Source of the DNA: Sulfitobacter sp. HGT1
GTDB lineage: Bacteria > Pseudomonadota > Alphaproteobacteria > Rhodobacterales > Rhodobacteraceae
Assembly: GCF_013282155.1 (NCBI RefSeq)
Contig: NZ_BLWI01000012.1
Coordinates: 1 to 64,000 of the forward strand
Direction of reading: 5' to 3'
Length of the DNA: 64,000 nucleotides
In this document: piece by piece, positions 56,589 through 64,000 of the stretch
Layout of the letters: each line of letters begins with the position of its first letter
Numbering within the stretch: position 1 is the stretch's first letter
Position numbers and translations under genes: made by a program
Notes under the pieces: generated by a model
What the model was told of the DNA's origin: nothing
The model's database searches: none
What the model saw: the letters and a program-made list of their open reading frames with translations, nothing else

Positions 56589-57434
56589 TAACGTTTCAGC
56601 GGCACGTAATTCGAGGTTGGCAAAGGCAGCGGCCTGCTCTTTCGCCTTGCGCAAACCAATCGCGAGCCCATCATATTGCGCATCCGATGCGTCAAGCATG
56701 GCGCGCTTCACATCGTCTTCGGTCTCGCAAATGATCATACCCGATGTATCCATAAAATCTGCGATATTCGGGCAGCCCCAATAGATCGGCACAGACTCGC
56801 ACAGCACCGCGTCTACCAGTTTCTCGGTAAAATAGTTCTTTTCCCGGACGTTTTCGATCACGACAGAATACCGATACGGGGCCAGCCCGTCGCTTTTGCG
56901 CTCGAACGGGGCATAGCCGCGCCCCAATACCGTGACATCCAAGCCTGTTTTTTGCACATGTTCGACCAATCGGTGCCGCAGCAGATGGCCGGCATGGTCG
57001 CGCTTGCCCGAGGCGATCAGCGACATATGTCCGGTCTTGGTCAGATCAAGGTCTTTATACTCCGGCACCCAGGTCGTTCCGAATGGCAGAAACAACCCGT
57101 TCACAATGCCATCCAGCAAGGTCTGGTGATAGGTCATAACCCGGAAGAACCGCCGGTGCGTCACGCGCAGCCAACGCAAATGCCTGCCGTGAATGACCGC
57201 AGGTTCGACCACCATCACCGTCACATTGGCCTGTGTGCCAAGGTTTGGAAGAAAATGCATGTTGGTTTTCGGATAAATGATCAGATGATCCGCCGGGGTC
57301 AGATCAGCGACCGTCCCCGAACGCAACCGCGCCGGGCGGCCCAAGGGCCAGTTCAGATCGTCCAGCTTTACCGCTGCCAAACGCCGCCCCAGCTTGTTGC
57401 CATAGGGAAGAACGGCAATTGCCGGATCAGACAT
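56574..57434 (-). CDS. Glycosyltransferase family 10 (fucosyltransferase-like)
   Basis: This 286-residue protein has the GT10 donor-binding motif: YRYSVVIENVREKNYFTEKLVDAVLCESVPIYWGCPNIADFM, matching the alpha-1,3-fucosyltransferase signature (FvIeN....yiTEKl..al...vPIywG). It uses a nucleotide sugar to decorate surface glycans. The N-terminal half binds the acceptor and is not conserved enough to name it. No other glycan genes are adjacent, so it is a single decorator gene. DUF1150 starts 100 bases away behind its own terminator. Confidence 0.82.
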   Translation of the reverse strand: MSDPAIAVLPYGNKLGRRLAAVKLDDLNWPLGRPARLRSGTVADLTPADHLIIYPKTNMHFLPNLGTQANVTVMVVEPAVIHGRHLRWLRVTHRRFFRVMTYHQTLLDGIVNGLFLPFGTTWVPEYKDLDLTKTGHMSLIASGKRDHAGHLLRHRLVEHVQKTGLDVTVLGRGYAPFERKSDGLAPYRYSVVIENVREKNYFTEKLVDAVLCESVPIYWGCPNIADFMDTSGMIICETEDDVKRAMLDASDAQYDGLAIGLRKAKEQAAAFANLELRAAETLKASL

Positions 57435-57490
57435 GCGCAGGAACCTTCTAATATTTCATGAAGGGTTTATCGGTCACAGCACAAATAGAA

Positions 57491-57514
57491 AAGGCCGCAA
57501 CGATGTGCGGCCTT
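57491..57514 (-). terminator. Intrinsic terminator of the hsp20-DUF1150 operon
   Basis: AAGGCCGCA pairs with TGCGGCCTT around a 6-base loop; on the minus strand it is followed by TTCTATTTG. It lies 25 bases past the DUF1150 stop. Confidence 0.75.
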
Positions 57515-57539
57515 GTCCCTTGGTGAAAATCACCCGTCG

Positions 57540-57758
57540 TTAATGTACCATCACCGGCGCGTAATCGTGATCCCGTGCCAGGCTGAAGGCCAGTTTGCGG
57601 TCCCCCACCAGCGCCAGTTGCTGACCTTTTGCATCATGAACCGCATAAAGCTGCTTTAGCCCTTCGGCCTGCTCGCGCACTTCAAGGGGCAGGTCCGAGA
57701 CGGCAATCGTTTTCACGTATACGGTCCGGTCCTTAAGATGCGTTTCTGTATTGTGCAT
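57540..57758 (-). CDS. DUF1150 family protein
   Basis: This 72-residue protein contains the DUF1150 pattern: VYVKTIAVSDLPLEVREQAEGLKQLYAVHDAKGQQLALVGDRKLAFSLARDHDYAPVMVH. The family is found next to hsp20 genes in alphaproteobacteria and is presumed stress-related, but its function is unknown. It starts one base after the hsp20 stop and shares its promoter. Confidence 0.9.
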   Translation of the reverse strand: MHNTETHLKDRTVYVKTIAVSDLPLEVREQAEGLKQLYAVHDAKGQQLALVGDRKLAFSLARDHDYAPVMVH

Positions 57759-57759
57759 G

Positions 57760-58176
57760 TTACTCCCCTTTTCTGATTTTGATCGTCTGAACGACTTTTT
57801 CCGGCTTGGAACGGCTTAGATCCACATGAAGCAGACCGTTTTCCATCAGTGCCTCGCCGATTTCGACCCCGTCGGCCAAAACAAACGACCGCTGGAATTG
57901 CCGCGCCGCGATACCGCGATGCAGGAATATCCGGTTATCGGGGCCGTCGGCCTGACGCCCGCGGATCACCAATTGCCGGTCTTCGACGGTGATCGCCAAA
58001 TCTTCCTCTGCAAACCCTGCAACGGCAAGGGTGATGCGGTAACTATAATCTGATGTCTGTTCGATGTTGAAAGGCGGATAGCCCTCGTTCCCTGCCTTGG
58101 CAGTTCGCTCCAACACACGTTCCAGTTGCTCAAAACCCAGCATGTGCGGGTAAGAAGCCAGCGTTAATTTCGTCAT
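57760..58176 (-). CDS. Small heat-shock protein Hsp20 (IbpA-like)
   Basis: This 138-residue holdase chaperone has the alpha-crystallin domain (about residues 35-130): SYRITLAVAGFAEEDLAITVEDRQLVIRGRQADG, FLHRGIAARQFQRSFVLADGVEIGEALMENGLLHVDL and the C-terminal QTIKI (I-x-I-like anchoring motif). It binds unfolded proteins during heat stress and works with DnaK/ClpB. The start is preceded by AAAGGAC. Upstream is a sigma-32-type promoter (58241-58273), so heat induction is expected. Confidence 0.94.
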   Translation of the reverse strand: MTKLTLASYPHMLGFEQLERVLERTAKAGNEGYPPFNIEQTSDYSYRITLAVAGFAEEDLAITVEDRQLVIRGRQADGPDNRIFLHRGIAARQFQRSFVLADGVEIGEALMENGLLHVDLSRSKPEKVVQTIKIRKGE

Positions 58177-58240
58177 AAGACACGTCCTTTAACTAAGCGA
58201 CAGTCAGTCGTTCGGCCCCTGTATCGGCGACCTACGTGGT

Positions 58241-58273
58241 AAATATGGGGAGGTGATGTGGCATAAGCAAGGG
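58241..58273 (-). promoter_or_regulatory. Sigma-32 (RpoH)-type promoter for hsp20
   Basis: On the minus strand CCCTTGCT (58266-58273) is followed after 15 bases by CCCCATATTT (58241-58250). This matches the CTTGAA ... CCCCATnT consensus well, with 65 bases to the Hsp20 start. The -35 differs from the consensus in the last two bases. Confidence 0.7.
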
Positions 58274-58338
58274 CTATGCCAATGATTGGCTAACGCTTAT
58301 GTTATAAGATCTAAGCAAAAGAAGAATCACCCAGCCTT

Positions 58339-58563
58339 ATGAATGCCCCAACTGACCTGTCGATGAAAAACGACGACGTCTTGCGCGTCGAACTTGCTGT
58401 TTTCCGCCGAGAACACCGCGATCTTGACGATGCAATCCACGCGCTTGTTGAAAAGGGCACCGCAGATCCGCTGACGCTGCAACGGCTGAAAAAGCGCAAG
58501 CTGCGCCTGAAAGACCTGATCGCCCAGATCGAAGACCGGCTAACCCCCGATATTACGGCCTGA
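58339..58563 (+). CDS. DUF465 (YdcH-like) family protein
   Basis: This 74-residue helical protein has the YdcH pattern: RVELAVFRREHRDLDDAIHALVEKGTADPLTLQRLKKRKLRLKDLIAQIED, two helices forming an antiparallel hairpin. The function is unknown. It is divergent from hsp20 (162 bases) and precedes purE by 71 bases, so purEK may be on the same transcript. Confidence 0.9.
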   Translation: MNAPTDLSMKNDDVLRVELAVFRREHRDLDDAIHALVEKGTADPLTLQRLKKRKLRLKDLIAQIEDRLTPDITA

Positions 58564-58634
58564 CCCGATTGCCACCCCTTTTTTGATGGCTATAGTACGC
58601 GCTTCTTAGGCGATCTTATAAAGGCGTATCCTGC

Positions 58635-59123
58635 ATGAAAAATCCCCCCGTCGGTATCATCATGGGCTCTCAATCTGATTGGAGCACGATGCGCGAAGCA
58701 GCCACCCTGCTGGATGAATTGGGCATCGCCTATGAGGCCAAGATCGTCTCGGCCCACCGTACCCCAGACCGTTTGTGGGATTATGGCAAAACTGCGGTTG
58801 ACCGTGGATTGCAGGTGATCATCGCCGGTGCGGGCGGTGCGGCACATCTGCCCGGTATGATGGCGTCAAAAACCCGCGTGCCGGTGATCGGCGTGCCGGT
58901 GCAGACCAAGGCATTGTCGGGTGTCGATTCACTCTACTCCATTTTGCAAATGCCACGTGGTTTCCCCGTTGCCACCATGGCGATCGGGGCTGCGGGTGCC
59001 GCCAATGCGGCGTTGATGGCCGCTGGCATTCTGGCGCTTCAAGATGATGCCCTTGCCAAACGGCTTGATGACTGGCGCACGGCGCTCAGCGCCTCTATCC
59101 CACAGGAGCCTGTCGATGACTGA
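58635..59123 (+). CDS. purE: N5-carboxyaminoimidazole ribonucleotide mutase
   Basis: PurE rearranges N5-CAIR to CAIR in purine synthesis. The 162 residues have [13 protein letters not shown] at the N-terminus, [13 protein letters not shown] with the catalytic His, and [15 protein letters not shown] (substrate loop). Start after a weak SD. It overlaps purK by 8 bases (59116-59123), so translation is coupled. Confidence 0.95.
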   Translation: MKNPPVGIIMGSQSDWSTMREAATLLDELGIAYEAKIVSAHRTPDRLWDYGKTAVDRGLQVIIAGAGGAAHLPGMMASKTRVPVIGVPVQTKALSGVDSLYSILQMPRGFPVATMAIGAAGAANAALMAAGILALQDDALAKRLDDWRTALSASIPQEPVDD

Positions 59124-60183
59124 TCCATTGCCAACCGGTGCCACCATCGGCATTTTGGGCGGCGGCCAGCTGGGCCGTATGTTGTCTGTTGCTGCCGCAC
59201 GGCTTGGGTTTCGCACGCATATCTTTGAACCCGGTGCGAACCCGCCGGCCGCCGATGTCGCCCACCGCGTGACCACGGCTGGCTATGATGATGTTGACGC
59301 GCTCAGGGCCTTTGCCAATGCCGTTGATATCGTCACCTATGAATTCGAAAATATTCCGACCGAAGCGCTGGACGTGATCGAGACCATCCGCACGATCCAC
59401 CCAAACCGCGAGGCCTTGCGCACCAGTCAGGATCGCCTGACCGAAAAGACATTCCTTGAGGGACTGGGCCTGCGTGTCGCCCCCTTTGCCGACATCGCCA
59501 GCGCCGCAGATCTTGACGCGGCCCTTGAAACCATCGGAACCCCGTCGATCCTGAAAACGCGCCGCTTTGGCTATGACGGCAAGGGTCAGTCGCGCTTGCG
59601 CAGCGCCGATGACGCGCAGACAGCACTGGATGATATGGCCGGCAGCCCCGCTGTTCTGGAAGGCTTCGTGAGCTTCACCTCCGAAGTATCCGTGATCGCG
59701 GCGCGCAGCCCCTCGGGCGAGGTTTCCTGTTTCGATCCCGGCGAAAATGTCCACCGCGATGGCATCCTGCACACGACGACCGTACCTGCAAATATCTCGG
59801 CCTCGCTGCGAATGGATGCCGTGTTGATGGCCGCCAAGATACTGAACGCGCTGGATTATGTCGGTGTTCTGGGGGTCGAGCTTTTCGTGACGCCCCACGG
59901 GTTTATCGTCAATGAAATCGCCCCGCGCGTGCATAATTCAGGCCATTGGACGCAAAATGGCTGCACCATTGACCAGTTCGAACAGCACATTCGCGCCATT
60001 GCGGGCTGGCCCCTGGGCGACGGCAGCCGATATGCGGATGTGGTGATGGAAAACCTGATTGGTGACGACATGAACCGCGTGCCGGAGCTGGCAAAACAGC
60101 GCGACACGGCCTTGCACCTTTATGGCAAAACGGATGTCAAAGCGGGCCGCAAAATGGGCCACGTCAACACGATCAAGCGGTAA
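59116..60183 (+). CDS. purK: 5-(carboxyamino)imidazole ribonucleotide synthase
   Basis: PurK carboxylates AIR with ATP and bicarbonate to N5-CAIR. The 355-residue ATP-grasp enzyme has [20 protein letters not shown], the B-loop [17 protein letters not shown] and [17 protein letters not shown] for the substrate. Start 59116 gives [18 protein letters not shown]; the frame is open further. Its end overlaps the phnM-like stop on the other strand by 11 bases. Confidence 0.95.
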   Translation: MTDPLPTGATIGILGGGQLGRMLSVAAARLGFRTHIFEPGANPPAADVAHRVTTAGYDDVDALRAFANAVDIVTYEFENIPTEALDVIETIRTIHPNREALRTSQDRLTEKTFLEGLGLRVAPFADIASAADLDAALETIGTPSILKTRRFGYDGKGQSRLRSADDAQTALDDMAGSPAVLEGFVSFTSEVSVIAARSPSGEVSCFDPGENVHRDGILHTTTVPANISASLRMDAVLMAAKILNALDYVGVLGVELFVTPHGFIVNEIAPRVHNSGHWTQNGCTIDQFEQHIRAIAGWPLGDGSRYADVVMENLIGDDMNRVPELAKQRDTALHLYGKTDVKAGRKMGHVNTIKR

Positions 60184-61315
60184 AACGCATCGCGATATCG
60201 CCCGACATATAGCTGACGCGCCCGCCCGCCATCGTCATCGCGACGCGGCGGGTTTTCGCGTCAAGCACCACCAGATCGGCACGTTTGCCAAGGCTCAGAT
60301 CGCCACGATCTGTGAGCCCCAAAACACCTGCTGGCCCCGCCGATACCAGCCGCCACGCATCGTGCAACGGCATGACGCCGCTGTCGGCCAACATGAACGC
60401 CGCACGGCGTGGCGAGGGATAGTGATAGTCCGACGCCAATGCCGCACCGACGCCCATCATAATCAGATCGACCGCCGACACATTGCCATTATGCGACCCG
60501 CCGCGCACCACATTGGGCGACCCCAGCACCACCAGATCCCCGGCAGCGGCGGCGGCCTCGGCGGCCTCCAGCGTTTCGGGGAACTCGGCCACCTGAACAC
60601 CACGCTTGCGCCACGCGGCACGGCCCTGCGCCGTGGTGTCATCATGGCTGCCCATTTGAATGCCTTGAGCAGCAAGCGTTCGGCAAAGATCGTCCAGCGC
60701 AGCAGGCACCGCATCGCGGTTTGCATGTAATTCCTGCATCAGTTTCAGATGCGCGTCCGGGTTCCGCCCCGCCTTGAGCGCTTGGGCAACCATACGTTTT
60801 GGCACGCGGTCCTGGGAAAGACGGTCATGCGGCAGATGGTCGTTGAACACGATATAGGACAATCCCCAATCGGCCATCCGCTGGGGGATTTCATCATATA
60901 GATCAAGCATATGCGTCTCGAAGCGCAACTGTCCGCGCAGGTCCGTGACCAATCCGGGCGCGGTGCTGCGCATCGCTTCAAACACCTGTTCGGCGAATTC
61001 AGGGCCGCGCAGCCCGCCTTCCCAGCTGACGAATTGCGCCAGCACGGCAGTGGTGATCCCGTTCGCGGCCAACTCGGCCTCGGCAGCGACCAATCCTTCC
61101 GAGAGCGTCTTCATCGCGCCCCGTCGCGGGGCAAGGTGACGCTCGAAGCCGTCGCCATGCACATCGACGATGCCGGGCAAAACCATATAGCCGCTCAGGT
61201 CGATCGACCGCGCTTGCGGCGCGTCAACAACCAGCCCGCCTGCAATCGACAGAACGCGCTGGTCCAGCCCGCCCTCGCCCAGAATTTGCCCGCCTGTCAG
61301 ATCAAGGTTTAGCAT
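60173..61315 (-). CDS. phnM: Alpha-D-ribose 1-methylphosphonate 5-triphosphate diphosphatase (PhnM-like)
   Basis: PhnM removes pyrophosphate from the ribose triphosphate phosphonate intermediate of the C-P lyase route. The 380 residues match the length. Amidohydrolase sites are seen: [15 protein letters not shown] (metal His/Asp), [18 protein letters not shown] and [14 protein letters not shown]. The gene is not in a phn operon here; it shares a minus-strand overlap of 14 bases with a lipase gene. So it may act on another substrate of the PhnM-like group. Start 61315 or 61321 (two Met). Confidence 0.85.
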   Translation of the reverse strand: MLNLDLTGGQILGEGGLDQRVLSIAGGLVVDAPQARSIDLSGYMVLPGIVDVHGDGFERHLAPRRGAMKTLSEGLVAAEAELAANGITTAVLAQFVSWEGGLRGPEFAEQVFEAMRSTAPGLVTDLRGQLRFETHMLDLYDEIPQRMADWGLSYIVFNDHLPHDRLSQDRVPKRMVAQALKAGRNPDAHLKLMQELHANRDAVPAALDDLCRTLAAQGIQMGSHDDTTAQGRAAWRKRGVQVAEFPETLEAAEAAAAAGDLVVLGSPNVVRGGSHNGNVSAVDLIMMGVGAALASDYHYPSPRRAAFMLADSGVMPLHDAWRLVSAGPAGVLGLTDRGDLSLGKRADLVVLDAKTRRVAMTMAGGRVSYMSGDIAMRFTA

Positions 61316-62111
61316 TTTCATCCTCCGCGCAGGGCAGGCAATCCCCTTCGGGGCAACCAATGGAATCAAGGACCGCATCAACAAAGCTGAGCGAGCGGTC
61401 GAATTTTCCGGTGTTCAGATAGGCCATCGTCTGCGCGATCACCGTGGGGTTCATCATGATAAAGGTGTGGGTCACCGGCAGCATCAGAAAATCCCTCATG
61501 CCGTCTACTCTGGTGGATTTCACCGATACCTTGCCGTCATCACGCCCCGGCAAAAGCGACGAAAAATAGGGGTTCAGCGATTGTGTTCCTGCAATCACCC
61601 CCAGATCGAAGGTCACCGGCGGCAATCGCAGAGGCAATGAATTTTCACCGGTCCCCATCTGTGCGCCCGCAGGCCCGTTCATCCAGTCAAACGCGGCGAT
61701 ATCGCCCAAGGCATCGACGACCTCGCTGCCGTGGTTGGGCGGGGCCAGCATCACCACGCGGCCCACCCGTTCGTCGCCGACTTCAGACACCCATTGCCGC
61801 AACAAAATACCGCCCATCGAATGGGTGACGAAATCGACTTTTTCCGTGCCACAGGCCGCAACCGCATCGGGCAACGTGCGCCGTGTCAGTTCTTCGACCG
61901 GGGCCTCGGTCGAGGGATATCCGGGGCGGACGATCTTGTAGCCTTCGGTCTCCAGCGCGGCTTCCATGACGGCAAAGGATGTTTCTGTGCGCGCCAGACC
62001 GTGCAAAAGCACCACGCAGCGGCCAACACCGGCCTGCGCCAGATCCGACTGGGCGACGGCTGCGCTGCTCAGGGCGAAAAATAAAATAAACGGCGCGGTG
62101 ATGATTTTCAT
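61302..62111 (-). CDS. Exported alpha/beta hydrolase, lipase-like
   Basis: This 269-residue protein has a signal peptide (cleavage near AVAQS, residue 20), the oxyanion loop [14 protein letters not shown], the nucleophile THSMGG with Ser98, and catalytic His in [12 protein letters not shown]. The C-terminus is Cys-rich ([12 protein letters not shown]), probably with disulfides in the periplasm. It resembles periplasmic lipases or esterases of the PGAP1-like group. The end overlaps the phnM-like start. Confidence 0.88.
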   Translation of the reverse strand: MKIITAPFILFFALSSAAVAQSDLAQAGVGRCVVLLHGLARTETSFAVMEAALETEGYKIVRPGYPSTEAPVEELTRRTLPDAVAACGTEKVDFVTHSMGGILLRQWVSEVGDERVGRVVMLAPPNHGSEVVDALGDIAAFDWMNGPAGAQMGTGENSLPLRLPPVTFDLGVIAGTQSLNPYFSSLLPGRDDGKVSVKSTRVDGMRDFLMLPVTHTFIMMNPTVIAQTMAYLNTGKFDRSLSFVDAVLDSIGCPEGDCLPCAEDENAKP

Positions 62112-62182
62112 GTGTGACCAGATAGACTGAAATTCCAGCATGTGAAATGCTTTGACAGCACCGATCATTGAAAGAGCATCAA

Positions 62183-62635
62183 ATGGCGAAAAATAGCCCG
62201 CGACTGGCGGTACGCGCTGTCTTGCTTCACCAAGGCAGGCTGTTGCTGGTTAACGCATATCCCGACGGCAAAAGCGATCTGATGTGCGCCCCCGGCGGCG
62301 GGGTCGAAGTCGGGGCATCCCTTCCCGACAATCTGGCCCGCGAGGTATTTGAGGAAACGGGCCTGCGGATTGATGTGGGCGCGCCCTGTCTGGTGAATGA
62401 ATTTCACGATCCGGCAGCCGGCTTTCATCAGGTCGATTTCTATTTCCGCTGCACGGTTATCGGGTCAGCCGAGCTTGCCCCCGAGTGGCAGGATGTTGAG
62501 AATATCGTGACAGACCGGCGGTGGGTGACCCAAGACCAGATGGCGCAGCTGCGGGTCAAACCCGACAGCTTGATCAAGATTGCGTTCGACGAAGCCCCGA
62601 TCAGCTATGACCCGCTTGAGCTGATCGTGCGCTGA
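62183..62635 (+). CDS. NUDIX hydrolase
   Basis: This 150-residue NUDIX protein has the full box [28 protein letters not shown] (GX5EX7REUXEEXGU). NUDIX enzymes cleave nucleoside diphosphates linked to X; the substrate is not specified. The ATG is preceded by GAAAGAG. The last 35 bases overlap the end of the EamA gene on the other strand (62601-62635), an unusually long convergent overlap. Confidence 0.9.
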   Translation: MAKNSPRLAVRAVLLHQGRLLLVNAYPDGKSDLMCAPGGGVEVGASLPDNLAREVFEETGLRIDVGAPCLVNEFHDPAAGFHQVDFYFRCTVIGSAELAPEWQDVENIVTDRRWVTQDQMAQLRVKPDSLIKIAFDEAPISYDPLELIVR

Positions 62636-63449
62636 CCGCCAACCCGATGCCCCCAAGGACAAGAACGGTCGCCAAGATGACCTTGAGGCCCAGCGGTTCG
62701 GCCAGAACAGCAGCCCCCGCCACAATCGCGATCACGGGCACAGACAGTTGCACGACAGCCGCGGTGGATTGCATCAGCTTCGGCAAGACCGCGTACCATA
62801 ACGCATATCCCAGCCCCGATGTCACAGCACCGCACAGCATGCCGACCATCAGCCCCGTGGGGGTGTAAAACGACGGCTGCACAAGCATCAACAACGCAAC
62901 AACGGGCGCGCAGATCAAGAAGTTGCCAGCGGTATTGGCCAGCGGATCATCCGACCCTTTGCCGATAATCGTATAGGCGGCCCAGCCCAGACCGGCAGCA
63001 ATCATCAGCGCCGCACCGATGGGATCAACCTGTACCCCGGCACCGGGCCACAACACCAGCACCAACCCGCCAAAGGCCACGGCCGCGCCGATCATCTTGC
63101 GCGGTGTCGGCGTGACCCCGAACGCGGCCCCGTGGGCAAACATCGCAATCTGCACCACACCAAACAGGATCAAGGCCCCCAGCCCCGCATCCAGCGTCAG
63201 ATAGGCCAGTGAAAACCCGATGATATAAACCGCCAGCGTCAGCGCGCCAAAGGCACGTTCCCGGCTGAAAACCTGCAAACACCTGCCGCGCAGCCACAAG
63301 AACAGACACAGCATCGCAGCACCCGACACGACCCGCACCACGGCGAATCCGGTGGGGTCGATATGCCCGCCCGCAATGGCAAAGCGGGTCAAAACGGAAT
63401 TCGCAGCAAAGGCGATCATCACAAGGGCGGTCAAAAGGAAAATACGCAT
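62601..63449 (-). CDS. EamA/DMT-family transporter
   Basis: This 282-residue membrane protein has about ten transmembrane segments in two EamA repeats: MRIFLLTALVMIAFAANSVLTRFAI at the start, then LAYLTLDAGLGALILFGVVQI and the second half GWAAYTIIGKGSDDPLANTAGNFLI and GYALWYAVLPKLMQSTAAVVQLSVPVIAIVAG. It exports small metabolites or amino acids in known members. No clue to the substrate. The end overlaps NUDIX by 35 bases. Confidence 0.88.
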   Translation of the reverse strand: MRIFLLTALVMIAFAANSVLTRFAIAGGHIDPTGFAVVRVVSGAAMLCLFLWLRGRCLQVFSRERAFGALTLAVYIIGFSLAYLTLDAGLGALILFGVVQIAMFAHGAAFGVTPTPRKMIGAAVAFGGLVLVLWPGAGVQVDPIGAALMIAAGLGWAAYTIIGKGSDDPLANTAGNFLICAPVVALLMLVQPSFYTPTGLMVGMLCGAVTSGLGYALWYAVLPKLMQSTAAVVQLSVPVIAIVAGAAVLAEPLGLKVILATVLVLGGIGLAVSARSAQAGHS

Positions 63450-63485
63450 GTCGACTGCTTAGGCCAGCCGCGTGGGGCGTGCCAA

Positions 63486-63518
63486 CGAAAAAGGGGCACA
63501 CCAAAAGATGCACCCCTT
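63486..63518 (-). terminator. Intrinsic terminator after groEL
   Basis: On the minus strand AAGGGGTGCA pairs (with two wobble pairs) with TGTGCCCCTT and is followed by TTTCG. A further perfect palindrome AGGGTTCTAGAACCCT (63533-63548) lies between it and the groEL stop. Confidence 0.8.
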
Positions 63519-63558
63519 AATTCTGTCAGCGAAGGGTTCTAGAACCCTACGGCGTGAT

Positions 63559-64000
63559 TTACATCATGCCGCCCATGCCGCCCATGCCACCCATATCGGG
63601 CATGCCGCCGCCGCCGTCTTTCGACGGACGATCAGCAACCATGGCTTCAGTGGTGATCAGCAGACCGGCGATGGATGCCGCGTCCTGCAGAGCAGTACGA
63701 ACAACTTTCGCAGGGTCGATCACGCCGAATTTGAACATGTCGCCATATTCTTCGGTTTGAGCGTTGAAGCCGAACTTCAGGTCGTCGCTTTCGCGGATTT
63801 TGCCCGCAACAACGGAACCGTCAACACCAGCGTTTTCAGCGATCTGACGCAGCGGTGCTTCCAGTGCTTTGCGCACGATGGAAATACCAACGTTTTGATC
63901 GTTGTTGTCGCCTGTCAAACCTTCAAGTTTCTTGCCGGCTTGAACCAGTGCAACACCACCGCCAACAACGATACCTTCTTGAACAGCGGCACGTGTCGCG
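63559..64000 (-). CDS. groL: 60-kDa chaperonin GroEL, C-terminal part
   Basis: The frame runs off the right edge, so the gene is partial at its N-terminus. Readable are the [19 protein letters not shown] region of the equatorial domain, [72 protein letters not shown] and the C-terminal GGM-rich tail, all characteristic of GroEL. The chaperonin folds proteins inside a double ring with GroES; groES should lie just outside the window upstream. Confidence 0.96.
   Translation of the reverse strand, partial: ATRAAVQEGIVVGGGVALVQAGKKLEGLTGDNNDQNVGISIVRKALEAPLRQIAENAGVDGSVVAGKIRESDDLKFGFNAQTEEYGDMFKFGVIDPAKVVRTALQDAASIAGLLITTEAMVADRPSKDGGGGMPDMGGMGGMGGMM

Overview
The window looks like chromosomal DNA of a marine alphaproteobacterium of the Rhodobacteraceae (Roseobacter group). 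The base composition is GC-rich. The gene set is typical of that family: Hint_2-type Hint-domain proteins, a DUF6552-like membrane peptide, DUF1150 beside Hsp20, Lrp divergent from trxB, the UbiK / lgt / NDUFAF7 / pgeF block, and a PrpE-type propionyl-CoA synthetase. A short intergenic repeat recurs, with a core close to TTTTGCCAAATAAACTCC followed by a G-run and a GC hairpin. The genus cannot be fixed from sequence reading alone. No rRNA, tRNA, CRISPR array, insertion sequence or prophage was seen. The content is mostly core metabolism.

Layout. 1-8 kb: a possible partial gene end, a cupredoxin-fold secreted protein, a YedK-type abasic-site protein, an MFS transporter, a periplasmic 5'-nucleotidase, the operon DUF952-DUF1330-pyrD-arsC, and a MATE exporter. 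8-17 kb: two PaaI thioesterases, two paralogous MerR regulators, and a fatty-acid beta-oxidation operon (acyl-CoA dehydrogenase, 70-aa protein, GST, 64-aa protein, thiolase, 99-aa protein, FadB-type enzyme). 17-24 kb: a Hint-domain protein, a sulfotransferase, an acyl-CoA ligase, a GNAT, a protein resembling an inactivated M48 peptidase, an SGNH hydrolase and a SPOR protein. 24-28 kb: the nucleoside-salvage operon cdd-deoA-deoB-upp. 28-33 kb: malic enzyme-phosphotransacetylase fusion and propionyl-CoA synthetase. 33-43 kb: CsbD, NAD kinase, glyA, a cupin, a small membrane protein, an esterase, cfa and carB. 42-48 kb: a methyltransferase, a KAS III-like enzyme, tdk, and a minus-strand run YbjN-proC-CsaA-hydroxyacid dehydrogenase. 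48-54 kb: ubiK divergent from lgt-NDUFAF7-pgeF, a 47-codon basic microprotein, a second Hint protein, and Lrp divergent from trxB. 54-64 kb: a sat-cysC fusion, a GT10 glycosyltransferase, hsp20-DUF1150 behind a sigma-32-like promoter, a YdcH-like protein, purEK, a stand-alone phnM-like gene with a lipase, a NUDIX hydrolase, an EamA transporter, and the 3' end of groEL.

How the genes work together. Acyl-CoA and propionyl-CoA handling (9-20 kb and 31-33 kb), malic enzyme and salvage of nucleosides and DNA sugars suggest a heterotroph living on fatty acids, short acids and dissolved nucleic-acid components. The periplasmic nucleotidase (2.7-4.3 kb) could feed nucleosides to the cdd-deoA-deoB-upp operon and tdk. 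Several adjacent genes overlap by 4-8 bp (ATGA, GTGA, TTGA or GTGACTGA junctions), which points to translational coupling. No complete undescribed system was demonstrated. The best leads are the small proteins interleaved in the beta-oxidation operon, the M48-like protein lacking its zinc motif, the Hint proteins lacking the catalytic Cys, the 47-codon basic gene, the repeat family, and the structured gaps at 6.6 kb and 48.1 kb.
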